In this document: positions 27,501 through 34,296 of the stretch, in pieces
Layout: every line of letters starts with the position of its first letter
Numbering within the stretch: position 1 is the first letter of the stretch
From: Candidatus Bathyarchaeota archaeon A05DMB-2
Lineage (GTDB): Archaea > Thermoproteota > Bathyarchaeia > Bathyarchaeales > Bathycorpusculaceae
Length of the DNA stretch: 64,000 nt
Direction of reading: 5' to 3'
Assembly (NCBI GenBank): GCA_018475625.1
Contig: JAAKEZ010000004.1
Span: 1 to 64,000, forward strand
Notes under the pieces: generated by a model
Databases searched by the model: none
Seen by the model: the letters and a program-made list of their open reading frames with translations, nothing else
What the model was told of the DNA's origin: nothing
Translations under genes and position numbers: made by a program

Positions 27501-28393
27501 TAGGCTTGCCCAGACTCATCGAGATAGTTGATGCACGCAGGATTCCGTCTACGCCGATTATGACGATTTATTTGACTGGTGAGTACAAGAAGAGCAAGGA
27601 AGGAGCCGTGGAAATCGCGCGTCAAATAATCTACACGACCCTGGAAAATCTGGCGTCAGCAATCTACGAGGACCCCGTGAACGAGGAGATAGTAGTTGAA
27701 CTGAGCAAATCCATGATGGAGGACCGAGCGATAACAATGGACGAGTTGAAAGATAAACTGCAACTGCAGAACGCCACCGTCAAAGTAGAGGGTGATACCG
27801 TGCACATAAAGCCCAAAAAGGTTGAAATGCTGAAGCGCATGCTCACCAAAATCCCAGCGCTCCACGTTAAAGGCGTGCCCGACATAAAGCGCGTGCTGGT
27901 CACTGAGGAAAGCGGAGAATGGGTGATACGCACAGACGGTTCAAACCTGTCCAAGGTCTTGGAGATTCCAGGCGTAGACACTTCGCGCACAACGACGAAC
28001 AACGTCCACGAAATAGCAAAAACCCTCGGCGTGGAAGCTGCAAGAAACGCGTTAGTCAACGAGGCAAAAGGCGTCTTGGAGGACCAAGGCTTAGATGTTG
28101 ACGTGCGCCACGTTATGCTGGTCGCGGACATGATGACCACTACCGGCGAGGTACAGCAGATTGGCAGGCACGGAATCAGCGGCAAGAAAGCCAGCGTCTT
28201 GGCTCGGGCAGCATTCGAGATTACAGTCCCAAACATCGTGGAAGCAGCAGTTAAGGGTGAAAGCGACCCGTTGGAGGGCGTCACCGAAAACGTCATCGTT
28301 GGCCAGTCGATTCCGATTGGCACAGGACTGGTCGAGTTATACATGTCCACGTTTGAAAAGCAGCAGAAAGAGGGAGGTAAGACTGAAGCATGA
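24560..28393 (+). CDS. rpoA: DNA-directed RNA polymerase subunit A (A' and A'' unsplit)
   Basis: Largest RNA polymerase subunit, 1277 residues. Clamp zinc site (CKTC...CPGHFGH), active-site NADFDGDE near 457, bridge and trigger regions, and at about 900 onwards the A'' part with EPGEAVGIVAAQSIGEPG. Most archaea encode A' and A'' separately; here they are one frame, as in Thaumarchaeota, Korarchaeota and Bathyarchaeota. A cysteine group C573-x2-C-x2-C-x4-C584 lies between the core and the funnel and may bind a metal. Overlaps rpl30e by four bases. Confidence 0.98.
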   Translation: MSSEELIHKVVDDISFGLISPKDLRKQSVVEIQTPDTYDEDGAPITAGLMDGRLGTLEPRQRCKTCGNTAIRCPGHFGHIELAVPIVHIEFTKIIFDLLKSTCRTCGRILLSDDTAKKVRSRIERYNVLLGTIPDEVYKSIISEIKAKQCPHCAALQYKITFEKPTKFIEQTEAGSEPLTPSMIRERLERISDEDLEILGFNPRVARPEWMVLQVLPVPPVYVRPSITLESGIRSEDDLTHKLVDIIRINQRLKENMEAGAPTLIIQDLSELLQYHVTTYFNNEASGIPPARHRSGRALKTLSQRLKGKEGRFRSNLSGKRVDFSARTVISPDPNLDINEVGVPQDVAMRLSVPEKVTMWNIEEMKKLVINGPENYPGALYIIRPDGKRIRLEFVVDREKIAEAIEPGFIVERHLKNGDIAIFNRQPSLHRMSIMAHYVRVLPYKTFRLHLCVCPPYNADFDGDEMNLHVPQSEEARTEALLLMQVQDQILSPRFGGPIIGAIRDFITGAYFFTRRSNYLTRDEVNRLLTATGYVGELPEPKIKEPQPLWWGKQIFSLFLPKTLNYVLKANICQGCAKCEEEACKYDAYVVVKNGELISGIIDRRSIGAEQSESLLHRIIKDYGTQAGREFLNKTTRLLKLFITMRGFSYTYDQLVLSPRAESRIKKTMERIQKKIDEHIENYRNGTLPRLPGQTLEESFEIYVMHELATARDEAGKIADDDFTLENAGIVMTRTGARGSSLNIGQIAACVGQQSVRGKRILRGYSGRALPHFAEGDPSPRARGFVYNSYQTGLDAIEFFFHAMGGREGLVDTAVRTQQSGYMQRRLINALEHIRLEYDGTVRNSAGDIIQFRYGEDGVDPAKSDHGKAVNVSRLIDQIKIGEEKGPVASAEYIKKQLKSVEEQLTPILLSQLKQTLAKANLTKKGVEQAIQLTADRYKRAMMEPGEAVGIVAAQSIGEPGTQMTLRTFHYAGVKEQNVTLGLPRLIEIVDARRIPSTPIMTIYLTGEYKKSKEGAVEIARQIIYTTLENLASAIYEDPVNEEIVVELSKSMMEDRAITMDELKDKLQLQNATVKVEGDTVHIKPKKVEMLKRMLTKIPALHVKGVPDIKRVLVTEESGEWVIRTDGSNLSKVLEIPGVDTSRTTTNNVHEIAKTLGVEAARNALVNEAKGVLEDQGLDVDVRHVMLVADMMTTTGEVQQIGRHGISGKKASVLARAAFEITVPNIVEAAVKGESDPLEGVTENVIVGQSIPIGTGLVELYMSTFEKQQKEGGKTEA

Positions 28394-28725
28394 TAGACAT
28401 CGATAAGGCGATTGCGGCAGCCGTGAAGACTGGGAAAGTTTCTTTCGGATCCAACGCGGCTTTGCAGCACGCCAAGTCTGGTAAGGCTAAGATGATTATT
28501 TTAGCCAACAACTGTCCAAAAGACATAAAAGAGCAGATTGAATACTATGCTAAAATCTCTAATGTCCCCGTTATGACCTATAAGGGTGCTTCAATGGATT
28601 TGGCTGCTGTCTGCAATAAGCTCTTTATTGTTTCGGCGTTAAGTATAAGAGAAACTGGCGATTCAGAGATTCTTAAAGCCGTTGAAACTGACGAGATGCA
28701 AGAGCACAGCGGAGGAATCGAGTGA
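28390..28725 (+). CDS. rpl30e: Ribosomal protein L30e
   Basis: 111-residue L7Ae/L30e-fold protein. GKVSFGSNAALQHAK and ILANNCP are characteristic. ATG overlaps the rpoA stop (ATGA). Its place between rpoA and nusA is conserved in archaea. A short acidic tail follows the fold. Confidence 0.96.
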   Translation: MIDIDKAIAAAVKTGKVSFGSNAALQHAKSGKAKMIILANNCPKDIKEQIEYYAKISNVPVMTYKGASMDLAAVCNKLFIVSALSIRETGDSEILKAVETDEMQEHSGGIE

Positions 28726-29159
28726 CTTCAGGCATAAAAATTACGTGCGATGAAATGCGTTATATCGCTTTGTTTGAGAGCATAAGCGGCGCCAGCGTCA
28801 AAGACTGCATAATCGACGAAGAACAAGAACGCGCGATTTTCATCGTGAACCAGGGACAGGTAGGCGTTGCCATCGGAAAAGGCGGCAGAAACATCCACAC
28901 GCTTGAGCGCATGACTGGAAAGAAACATGAAATAATTGAGTACTCGGAAGACCCTGTGCAGTTCATCAAGAATGCCCTGAAACCAGCAGGGGTCAGAGAA
29001 GTTCGCATAACCGAGCGGATGGACGGAAAAAAGATGGCGGTCGTCACGGTGAACCCGAAGGACAAGGGCGTCGCCATAGGCAAAAACGGCAAGAACGCAG
29101 AACGCCTGCGGTTTTTAGCAAAACGGTACTTCGACATCCAAAACGTCAGCATCACCTAA
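28722..29159 (+). CDS. nusA: NusA-like transcription factor (two KH domains)
   Basis: 145 residues with two KH domains and no S1 domain, as in archaeal NusA. GxxG loops: IGKGGRNIHTLE and IGKNGKNAERLR. GTG start overlaps the rpl30e stop. In many archaea rps12 and rps7 follow; here they do not, and the next plus-strand gene, 291 bases on, belongs to an unrelated membrane/tubulin-like locus. Confidence 0.96.
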   Translation: MTSGIKITCDEMRYIALFESISGASVKDCIIDEEQERAIFIVNQGQVGVAIGKGGRNIHTLERMTGKKHEIIEYSEDPVQFIKNALKPAGVREVRITERMDGKKMAVVTVNPKDKGVAIGKNGKNAERLRFLAKRYFDIQNVSIT

Positions 29160-29280
29160 ACGTCCCTGTAACGGTTGGGCGAAGGCATGGGAAATCGCGT
29201 CATCCCGCATAGCACCCGTGCATTAAGCTTGAACGAGAAAATTCTGTTTTACGGCTTTCCCTTCGCAGTTTGACGGTTTA

Positions 29281-29296
29281 GTCAAGAAATCTTGAC
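29281..29296. promoter_or_regulatory. Inverted repeat between nusA and the tubulin-like locus
   Basis: Perfect 6-base arms GTCAAG-AAAT-CTTGAC about 120 bases after nusA. It could be a hairpin in the nusA 3' end or an operator for the following locus. The rest of the 291-base gap (29160-29450) shows no gene; a Shine-Dalgarno-like GGGGGAGA lies just before 29451. Confidence 0.4.
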
Positions 29297-29450
29297 GAGA
29301 ATGCTTTTACAGCAGAAGAAACATACGTATGTTTATGATGCATATAAGTGAGCCCCTCCATAATTGTTGTTCGCATCCTCATAGCAGCACTATGCGCAAA
29401 TGTTATATGTATGGTGCAATAGAAATCTGCGCCAATAGGGGGAGATAAAT

Positions 29451-30395
29451 ATGAAAGTAAAACTGTTTGCAGCATGCCTCTTCCTGCTGTTAACAGCAGC
29501 ATCTTTGTCAATTATGCCAACTCACGCCGCAACCGAGGGTCATTGGATAACAAGTTATACTGTGGAAGATGCTCAGACAGGACAGAAGCTAATCGAAGCG
29601 GATTTTGCATTAAGCGATGAGCCTACTGTGTTATCCCCAGTGGTGTCTGGAGCAGAACTTGTGATAACCTTCACCGTTAACGTTGTCGTTGGAGGGTCTG
29701 GCAACTTGAAACTTTCAAGCTACATGCAAAAGCCTAGTAGCGGCACTTATTGGGAACTAATCCCAGGCGACTACGATTTAGGTGCTGGATTCACACCCAA
29801 TGCCGCATCATTCGAGTTCAACTGGCAGAAAGGGACATTCGAGATGATTGCCTATGGTCAAGCAAAAAAAGTTACGGCAGCGGCCATCAACTCCACATTA
29901 ATTCAGTTATCAGGCGCAACTGGCGATGTCTTGGACGCCATAAAAGTGGATATCCTAACTGCGGGAGCGAGCGATTTCCAAAACCTCTACAACCAAAAAG
30001 AGGCTAAACTACAAAGCCTCATCGACTCAGGGGTCGATGCTGGGTACATTACATTGTACGGGAACATGCTAAACCAATCCAAAGCACTGGTAAACAAAGG
30101 CTACGTGAACGAAGCCATAGCATTACTGAACGCGATTCCATCTTCAGGAGAACCGATGGGTTCAGCCTTGCAAATGATTATGATACCCGCAATCGGAGTC
30201 GCAGCGGCTGGTGCAGTAGTATTCGCCTTCCTGTTCCTGAGAGCCAGAGGAAAAAACAGCTACACTCAAATGGTCATTGAAGACCAAATCAAGGACTTAG
30301 AAGGGTTAACGCTGAGAGCATCAAAGATTGACCGAACAATCGCGTCAAATCTGGAAACCGTAAAGGATAGGCTTAAGCGGTTAGTTGGGATGTGA
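29451..30395 (+). CDS. Secreted single-pass membrane protein of tubulin-like locus
   Basis: 314 residues. Cleavable signal peptide (residues 1-26, ending PTHAA), an extracellular beta-rich region (30-170), a helical stalk (175-230), one membrane helix (242-263), and a 50-residue charged cytoplasmic tail predicted helical (IEDQIKDLEGLTLRASKI...). The tail could link the membrane to the tubulin-like protein next door, whose GTG start overlaps this gene's stop. No catalytic motif. I know no named family; the coupling and topology suggest a receptor or anchor. Confidence 0.8.
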   Translation: MKVKLFAACLFLLLTAASLSIMPTHAATEGHWITSYTVEDAQTGQKLIEADFALSDEPTVLSPVVSGAELVITFTVNVVVGGSGNLKLSSYMQKPSSGTYWELIPGDYDLGAGFTPNAASFEFNWQKGTFEMIAYGQAKKVTAAAINSTLIQLSGATGDVLDAIKVDILTAGASDFQNLYNQKEAKLQSLIDSGVDAGYITLYGNMLNQSKALVNKGYVNEAIALLNAIPSSGEPMGSALQMIMIPAIGVAAAGAVVFAFLFLRARGKNSYTQMVIEDQIKDLEGLTLRASKIDRTIASNLETVKDRLKRLVGM

Positions 30396-33088
30396 CCTCT
30401 ACGAGAATATATCAAAACAGTGTACAACTGATAGGTCTGGGTTCAGCTGGAACAAACATCGTAGAAAGCTTTTTGTCCAATAAGAAAACCATGGAACTGC
30501 TGCAAAACGACATAACACGGCTCTCGCTTTTGGCGATTGACATAGCAGATCCTGAAATCAGGAGCCTGCAGGAATCTCACGAGAGAATAGCAAAAGCTAT
30601 GGTGAAAGCGGGCATACCGAGCGAAAGAATGCGGCTCATCGCCCAATCAGTCAAGTTTCCAACAGCTGAAGCGATGTTTGACTTCATCAACCAAAAATAC
30701 AACGAATACTTGGTGAATGAAGGCGCCAAAATTGAACGCTTCGACCCCTGGCTTGAAACAACAATGGCTATACCGCCCATGGCAGGCGGCGCAGGCAGAA
30801 GAAGGGCCCTAGCAAAAGCAATTTACGCATTGAATTACTACCAACTCGGAATAATTCGAAGCTTCATAAACTCATTCAAAGAACAAGCGCTCTCCTCCAT
30901 AATCACGCCAACCGTTGTCCTGATTTACGGACTAGGCGGCGGCACTGGAAGTGGTGTGTTCTTTGAATTCGCTAGGCACCTGCGTAAAGTGCTAGGCTCC
31001 GGCGTACCAATCATTGCTTTCGTTATTGCTCCATGTGGCGGAGACGACCCTCCAGCAAAGGGCTGCTCTGCGTACGTGGCGATGAGCGAGCAGTCTTTGC
31101 TCTTGAACAAGGACTACAATGAGTACGTGGTTAAATCTTTTGGCGAATGTTACCGAAACCCCCTGAATGCGCTAATCTACTTGCCACTGCTGCCCGCATA
31201 CACTAAAGTTGGCAACATCGTTACTGCGCGAAAAGAAATGGATGAAATGGTCGTGGACATGCTCTACGTGCTGATGGACTTCGACCTCGCGGACCTGTTA
31301 GGCGGCATCGGGACAGAAGTCGGACTCACCGACAACTACGTTCACACGCTTGGTATGGTCAAGGTAGTGTACCCGGTAGAAGACTACATTTCAGCGTTTA
31401 AACTGAACTTCGAAAAGCTGGAATTAATCCATGAAATGAGGAAAGAGAAGCTGGAAATTCTAGACGGCATTAACGAAGCAATAAAGCTTGACAATGAGAT
31501 GGCAAGGGAGCTCTACAAGAAATACCTCATAAAAACAGGAACCTACGAGTATGAACAGTTCGAGGAAAAAGTGAAATCCGTAATCTTCGGCAACCCCAAG
31601 CTTGAAGAAGACCTGCTGTTGCACGTTAAGGGCATTGAGCTTCAAGCGAATAATTGGATGAGCGAACTGATGCGGTACCTATCAACTATCAAAAAGATGG
31701 GCAAGGTAGGACCAATCGAGGAAGCCATAATAAATTTGACACTTCACAAGCCCGGCTCCAGAAAAGTAGACAATTTGGAAGCACTCCTCACCAACATCAC
31801 GAAGACGCACCTCGAGTTCTCCGACAGAAAAGCCACAATCTTCGAGCGTCTAAAGCAGCTTGTGCCCAGTTCACAAGTGTTCACTGTACGGCAGAAACGA
31901 GTCTTAGATGACTTCATGAACCTGACAGAAATTGCTGATAGGGCGCTTAACGTCCTCAAGTTTTACGACCACACCCGATACTTAACCGACGCCCTCGTCA
32001 AATACTACGAAGTCCTCCCTGAATCTCAGGCCGAACTGAAAGAGTTAAAGGACATCCAAACTGAACTTGCGACGCTTTACCTCATAGTGCAGCTGATGCT
32101 TAGAACACCGCTCGATGAGTCAAAGATTATCGACGAGCACCTCACCTACGTGAATGGAATCATAGCAAAATACTTAGAAAAGAAAAACGTCCTCGACAAT
32201 GAGCTGTTGCGGGTGCAGGAGACAAAGAAGCGGAAAGAATTCGACAGGACAAAATTGGAAAGAGAACTGCGAAAAGTGCTCAGCATGAAAAAGTATGCGA
32301 GAGAGCAGCTTATACAACTTGAAAGGGACATGAAACGTATTGCGGAAGAAGAATCATACGTCATCGAGAAACTTGACAAGCTGGATGGTATAATTAAATC
32401 TTATGACAGGTTGGCGAAGAAGATTGCGCCGGTTTCTGACTACCGCAAGAGACTGAACAAAATAGTTGATTTGTACCATGAAATCGATGACACGCTGGCG
32501 TACATAACCCGTCCCAAGAAATACTTTGAAAAAGCAACTGAACTCACCGAAGCTGAGCAGATGAAAATAATCTTCAAGATACTGACTGAACAGGAAGAGA
32601 CTCTGACAAAAGATTCAATAGTCAAGGACATACTGGACATGGAGCACTTCAGGGACTACATGAAGAGCGTCATCCGAGTCTTCAAAACGCCGAGCGTCAT
32701 GGGATTCAAGCCCACCTACAAGACTGACTACATCTGGGTCACAATCTCGACTCCTCCAAACCTCTGGAGCGAGGACCTTACACAAGAAGTGTACACTGCA
32801 CTTGCAGGCTACGTCACCAGCGAAGTCTCAAGGACAATAACGGTGCGAGTGATAGAATCCCGCGATGACTGGACAACCAGAGTCCTAGTCGTGGCTGGAA
32901 GAGGCAGACCTGAACATCTCGAGGCGTACGATGAAATGCAGCTGCTGTACAGCAAGTCTAACGACTTCGAAAGACACCTGTCACGCTCATACCTCATCGA
33001 GCACGGAGTAACCGCGGGACAAGTCATCAAAGAAATAAACGCTGTAAACCACAACGATACCCAAGTGTTTCAAGAAAAGAAAAAATAG
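30392..33088 (+). CDS. Large tubulin/FtsZ-superfamily GTPase with coiled coil
   Basis: 898 residues. Residues 1-400 are a tubulin/FtsZ-type GTPase: phosphate loop GLGSAGTN at 15-22, the tubulin signature GGGTGSG at 182-188, and a T7-like catalytic loop DFDLAD at 296-301 where FtsZ has NxDxxD. The acidic residues that trigger GTP hydrolysis in the neighbouring subunit are kept, so assembly into filaments is plausible. Residues about 490-680 are strongly coiled-coil, and 760-898 form another alpha/beta domain. Far longer than FtsZ (about 380). It resembles the long FtsZ-like families proposed to act in membrane remodelling (Pfam Tubulin_2-like). GTG start coupled to the upstream membrane protein. 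Confidence 0.88.
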   Translation: MTSTRIYQNSVQLIGLGSAGTNIVESFLSNKKTMELLQNDITRLSLLAIDIADPEIRSLQESHERIAKAMVKAGIPSERMRLIAQSVKFPTAEAMFDFINQKYNEYLVNEGAKIERFDPWLETTMAIPPMAGGAGRRRALAKAIYALNYYQLGIIRSFINSFKEQALSSIITPTVVLIYGLGGGTGSGVFFEFARHLRKVLGSGVPIIAFVIAPCGGDDPPAKGCSAYVAMSEQSLLLNKDYNEYVVKSFGECYRNPLNALIYLPLLPAYTKVGNIVTARKEMDEMVVDMLYVLMDFDLADLLGGIGTEVGLTDNYVHTLGMVKVVYPVEDYISAFKLNFEKLELIHEMRKEKLEILDGINEAIKLDNEMARELYKKYLIKTGTYEYEQFEEKVKSVIFGNPKLEEDLLLHVKGIELQANNWMSELMRYLSTIKKMGKVGPIEEAIINLTLHKPGSRKVDNLEALLTNITKTHLEFSDRKATIFERLKQLVPSSQVFTVRQKRVLDDFMNLTEIADRALNVLKFYDHTRYLTDALVKYYEVLPESQAELKELKDIQTELATLYLIVQLMLRTPLDESKIIDEHLTYVNGIIAKYLEKKNVLDNELLRVQETKKRKEFDRTKLERELRKVLSMKKYAREQLIQLERDMKRIAEEESYVIEKLDKLDGIIKSYDRLAKKIAPVSDYRKRLNKIVDLYHEIDDTLAYITRPKKYFEKATELTEAEQMKIIFKILTEQEETLTKDSIVKDILDMEHFRDYMKSVIRVFKTPSVMGFKPTYKTDYIWVTISTPPNLWSEDLTQEVYTALAGYVTSEVSRTITVRVIESRDDWTTRVLVVAGRGRPEHLEAYDEMQLLYSKSNDFERHLSRSYLIEHGVTAGQVIKEINAVNHNDTQVFQEKKK

Positions 33089-33102
33089 CCATCAAAGCAG
33101 CG

Positions 33103-34236
33103 TTAATCTTTGGCTAAGCTCTTGACGATGCCTTGCCAATCTTCTTCTTTTATTAACCCTTTATTGACTGCTTCACTCTCGATATCCTTGGCTTTCTTCT
33201 CCATCGAAGCGAATAGTTTAGACTTGTCGAAGCCGCCTACAAACATGACGACGTCTACACGGTCGCTGACCTCGTCCACGTATATCGGCTCGGTAACGTA
33301 GATGGATTTTAGACTTGCTTTTTCCTTAAACCAGCTTGCTATGGACAACTCAATTTTTCCTCTCGGAAGCTTATCCTTAAGGTGGAGAGGCATACGTACT
33401 AGCACGTAAAGTAGCGAAACGGTTGATACGTCAAAAGCCAAGAGAGGTCTTGACAACGCGGTGTTGAGTATGTTCTCCAGAGAACCATAAATCCTGGGGC
33501 TGGCCCCAGTGGCTGACAGCACTGTGAAAACTTTGACGCCAAAAGACCGAGACAGCTCAGAGAGCTCTTGGACAAGCGTGTCTTTGGAAAGCATTAGCTC
33601 CAGCAAGTACTCCAAGAGGACGTTGCCCTTCATCACCGAGCCGTCCCTGTTGACTCCCACAAAGCTTTCCAGATGGTCCCTGTCTATGAGCAAGACAGTT
33701 GAGGAATCCTGAGAGGCGCACATCCCCAGAGACGACAGCGCATTGAAGTGAACATCTGAAGGCTGCAGTTTCGAAGGCAGTATGGCTAACGCCACCGAGT
33801 TTATGTTCCATTCCCTGAATCGAGCAGCCAAAGCGGGCAAAAGAGCGCTGGCAACACCGTCCCACAAGGAAGAAACCATCAGGGCGTCAGTTACCTTCTC
33901 AACAGACTTATCCTTCAAACGTGCAATGAATGAGTCGTCTTTGGCGATGAAGGATGAAACGTGGAACCAGAAGTGAGTGTCAACCTTCGCGTCTAAACCC
34001 AAAACCCAATCTGGATTAAGCGAGGACTGGCTCCATTTAATGATGTCTTTGCTGGACTTGCCGATGAATAGAGGCATGGTGTCCACTATTTTCTCGACAA
34101 AGTTTTCCTTGAGTAGGATTTTGGTTGGATATTCCCCTATGCACACCACGGCTTGTTGGGGAACGTACTGCCGCAACATGTCAATGTGGTTTCTAATGCT
34201 TTCGAGAACGTCAAACTGGGTTTTTTCGCCGTTCAT
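33103..34236 (-). CDS. Probable inactive tubulin/FtsZ-like paralogue
   Basis: 377 residues, no signal or membrane segment. The middle follows FtsZ order: a helix after SSLWDGVASALLPA (122-135) where FtsZ has its glycine-rich signature; NINSVALAILP (144-154) like the FtsZ strand before its KPF loop; NALSSLG; VLLIDRDHLESF (181-192) like the PNDRLL strand; LSRPLLAFDVS (261-271) like the NPLL segment. The GGGTGSG signature and the NxDxxD loop are both missing (SATGASP replaces the latter). I infer a pseudo-GTPase partner of the neighbouring filament protein. Runs convergent to it and divergent from the membrane gene. The superfamily call rests on my reading of pattern order. Confidence 0.65.
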   Translation of the reverse strand: MNGEKTQFDVLESIRNHIDMLRQYVPQQAVVCIGEYPTKILLKENFVEKIVDTMPLFIGKSSKDIIKWSQSSLNPDWVLGLDAKVDTHFWFHVSSFIAKDDSFIARLKDKSVEKVTDALMVSSLWDGVASALLPALAARFREWNINSVALAILPSKLQPSDVHFNALSSLGMCASQDSSTVLLIDRDHLESFVGVNRDGSVMKGNVLLEYLLELMLSKDTLVQELSELSRSFGVKVFTVLSATGASPRIYGSLENILNTALSRPLLAFDVSTVSLLYVLVRMPLHLKDKLPRGKIELSIASWFKEKASLKSIYVTEPIYVDEVSDRVDVVMFVGGFDKSKLFASMEKKAKDIESEAVNKGLIKEEDWQGIVKSLAKD

Positions 34237-34296
34237 AGGGGTGAATCACAATAAGCTTTAAGTTTGGTTTGATAAAATAAGGCTTTAGGTACTCAG
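34237..34296. promoter_or_regulatory. Short divergent promoter region
   Basis: Only 60 bases separate the starts of the inactive tubulin-like gene (minus) and the polytopic membrane gene (plus). GATAAAATAA at 34271-34280 lies about 20-25 bases before the TTG start at 34297, implying a leaderless plus-strand transcript. Shared control of both genes is likely. Confidence 0.5.
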
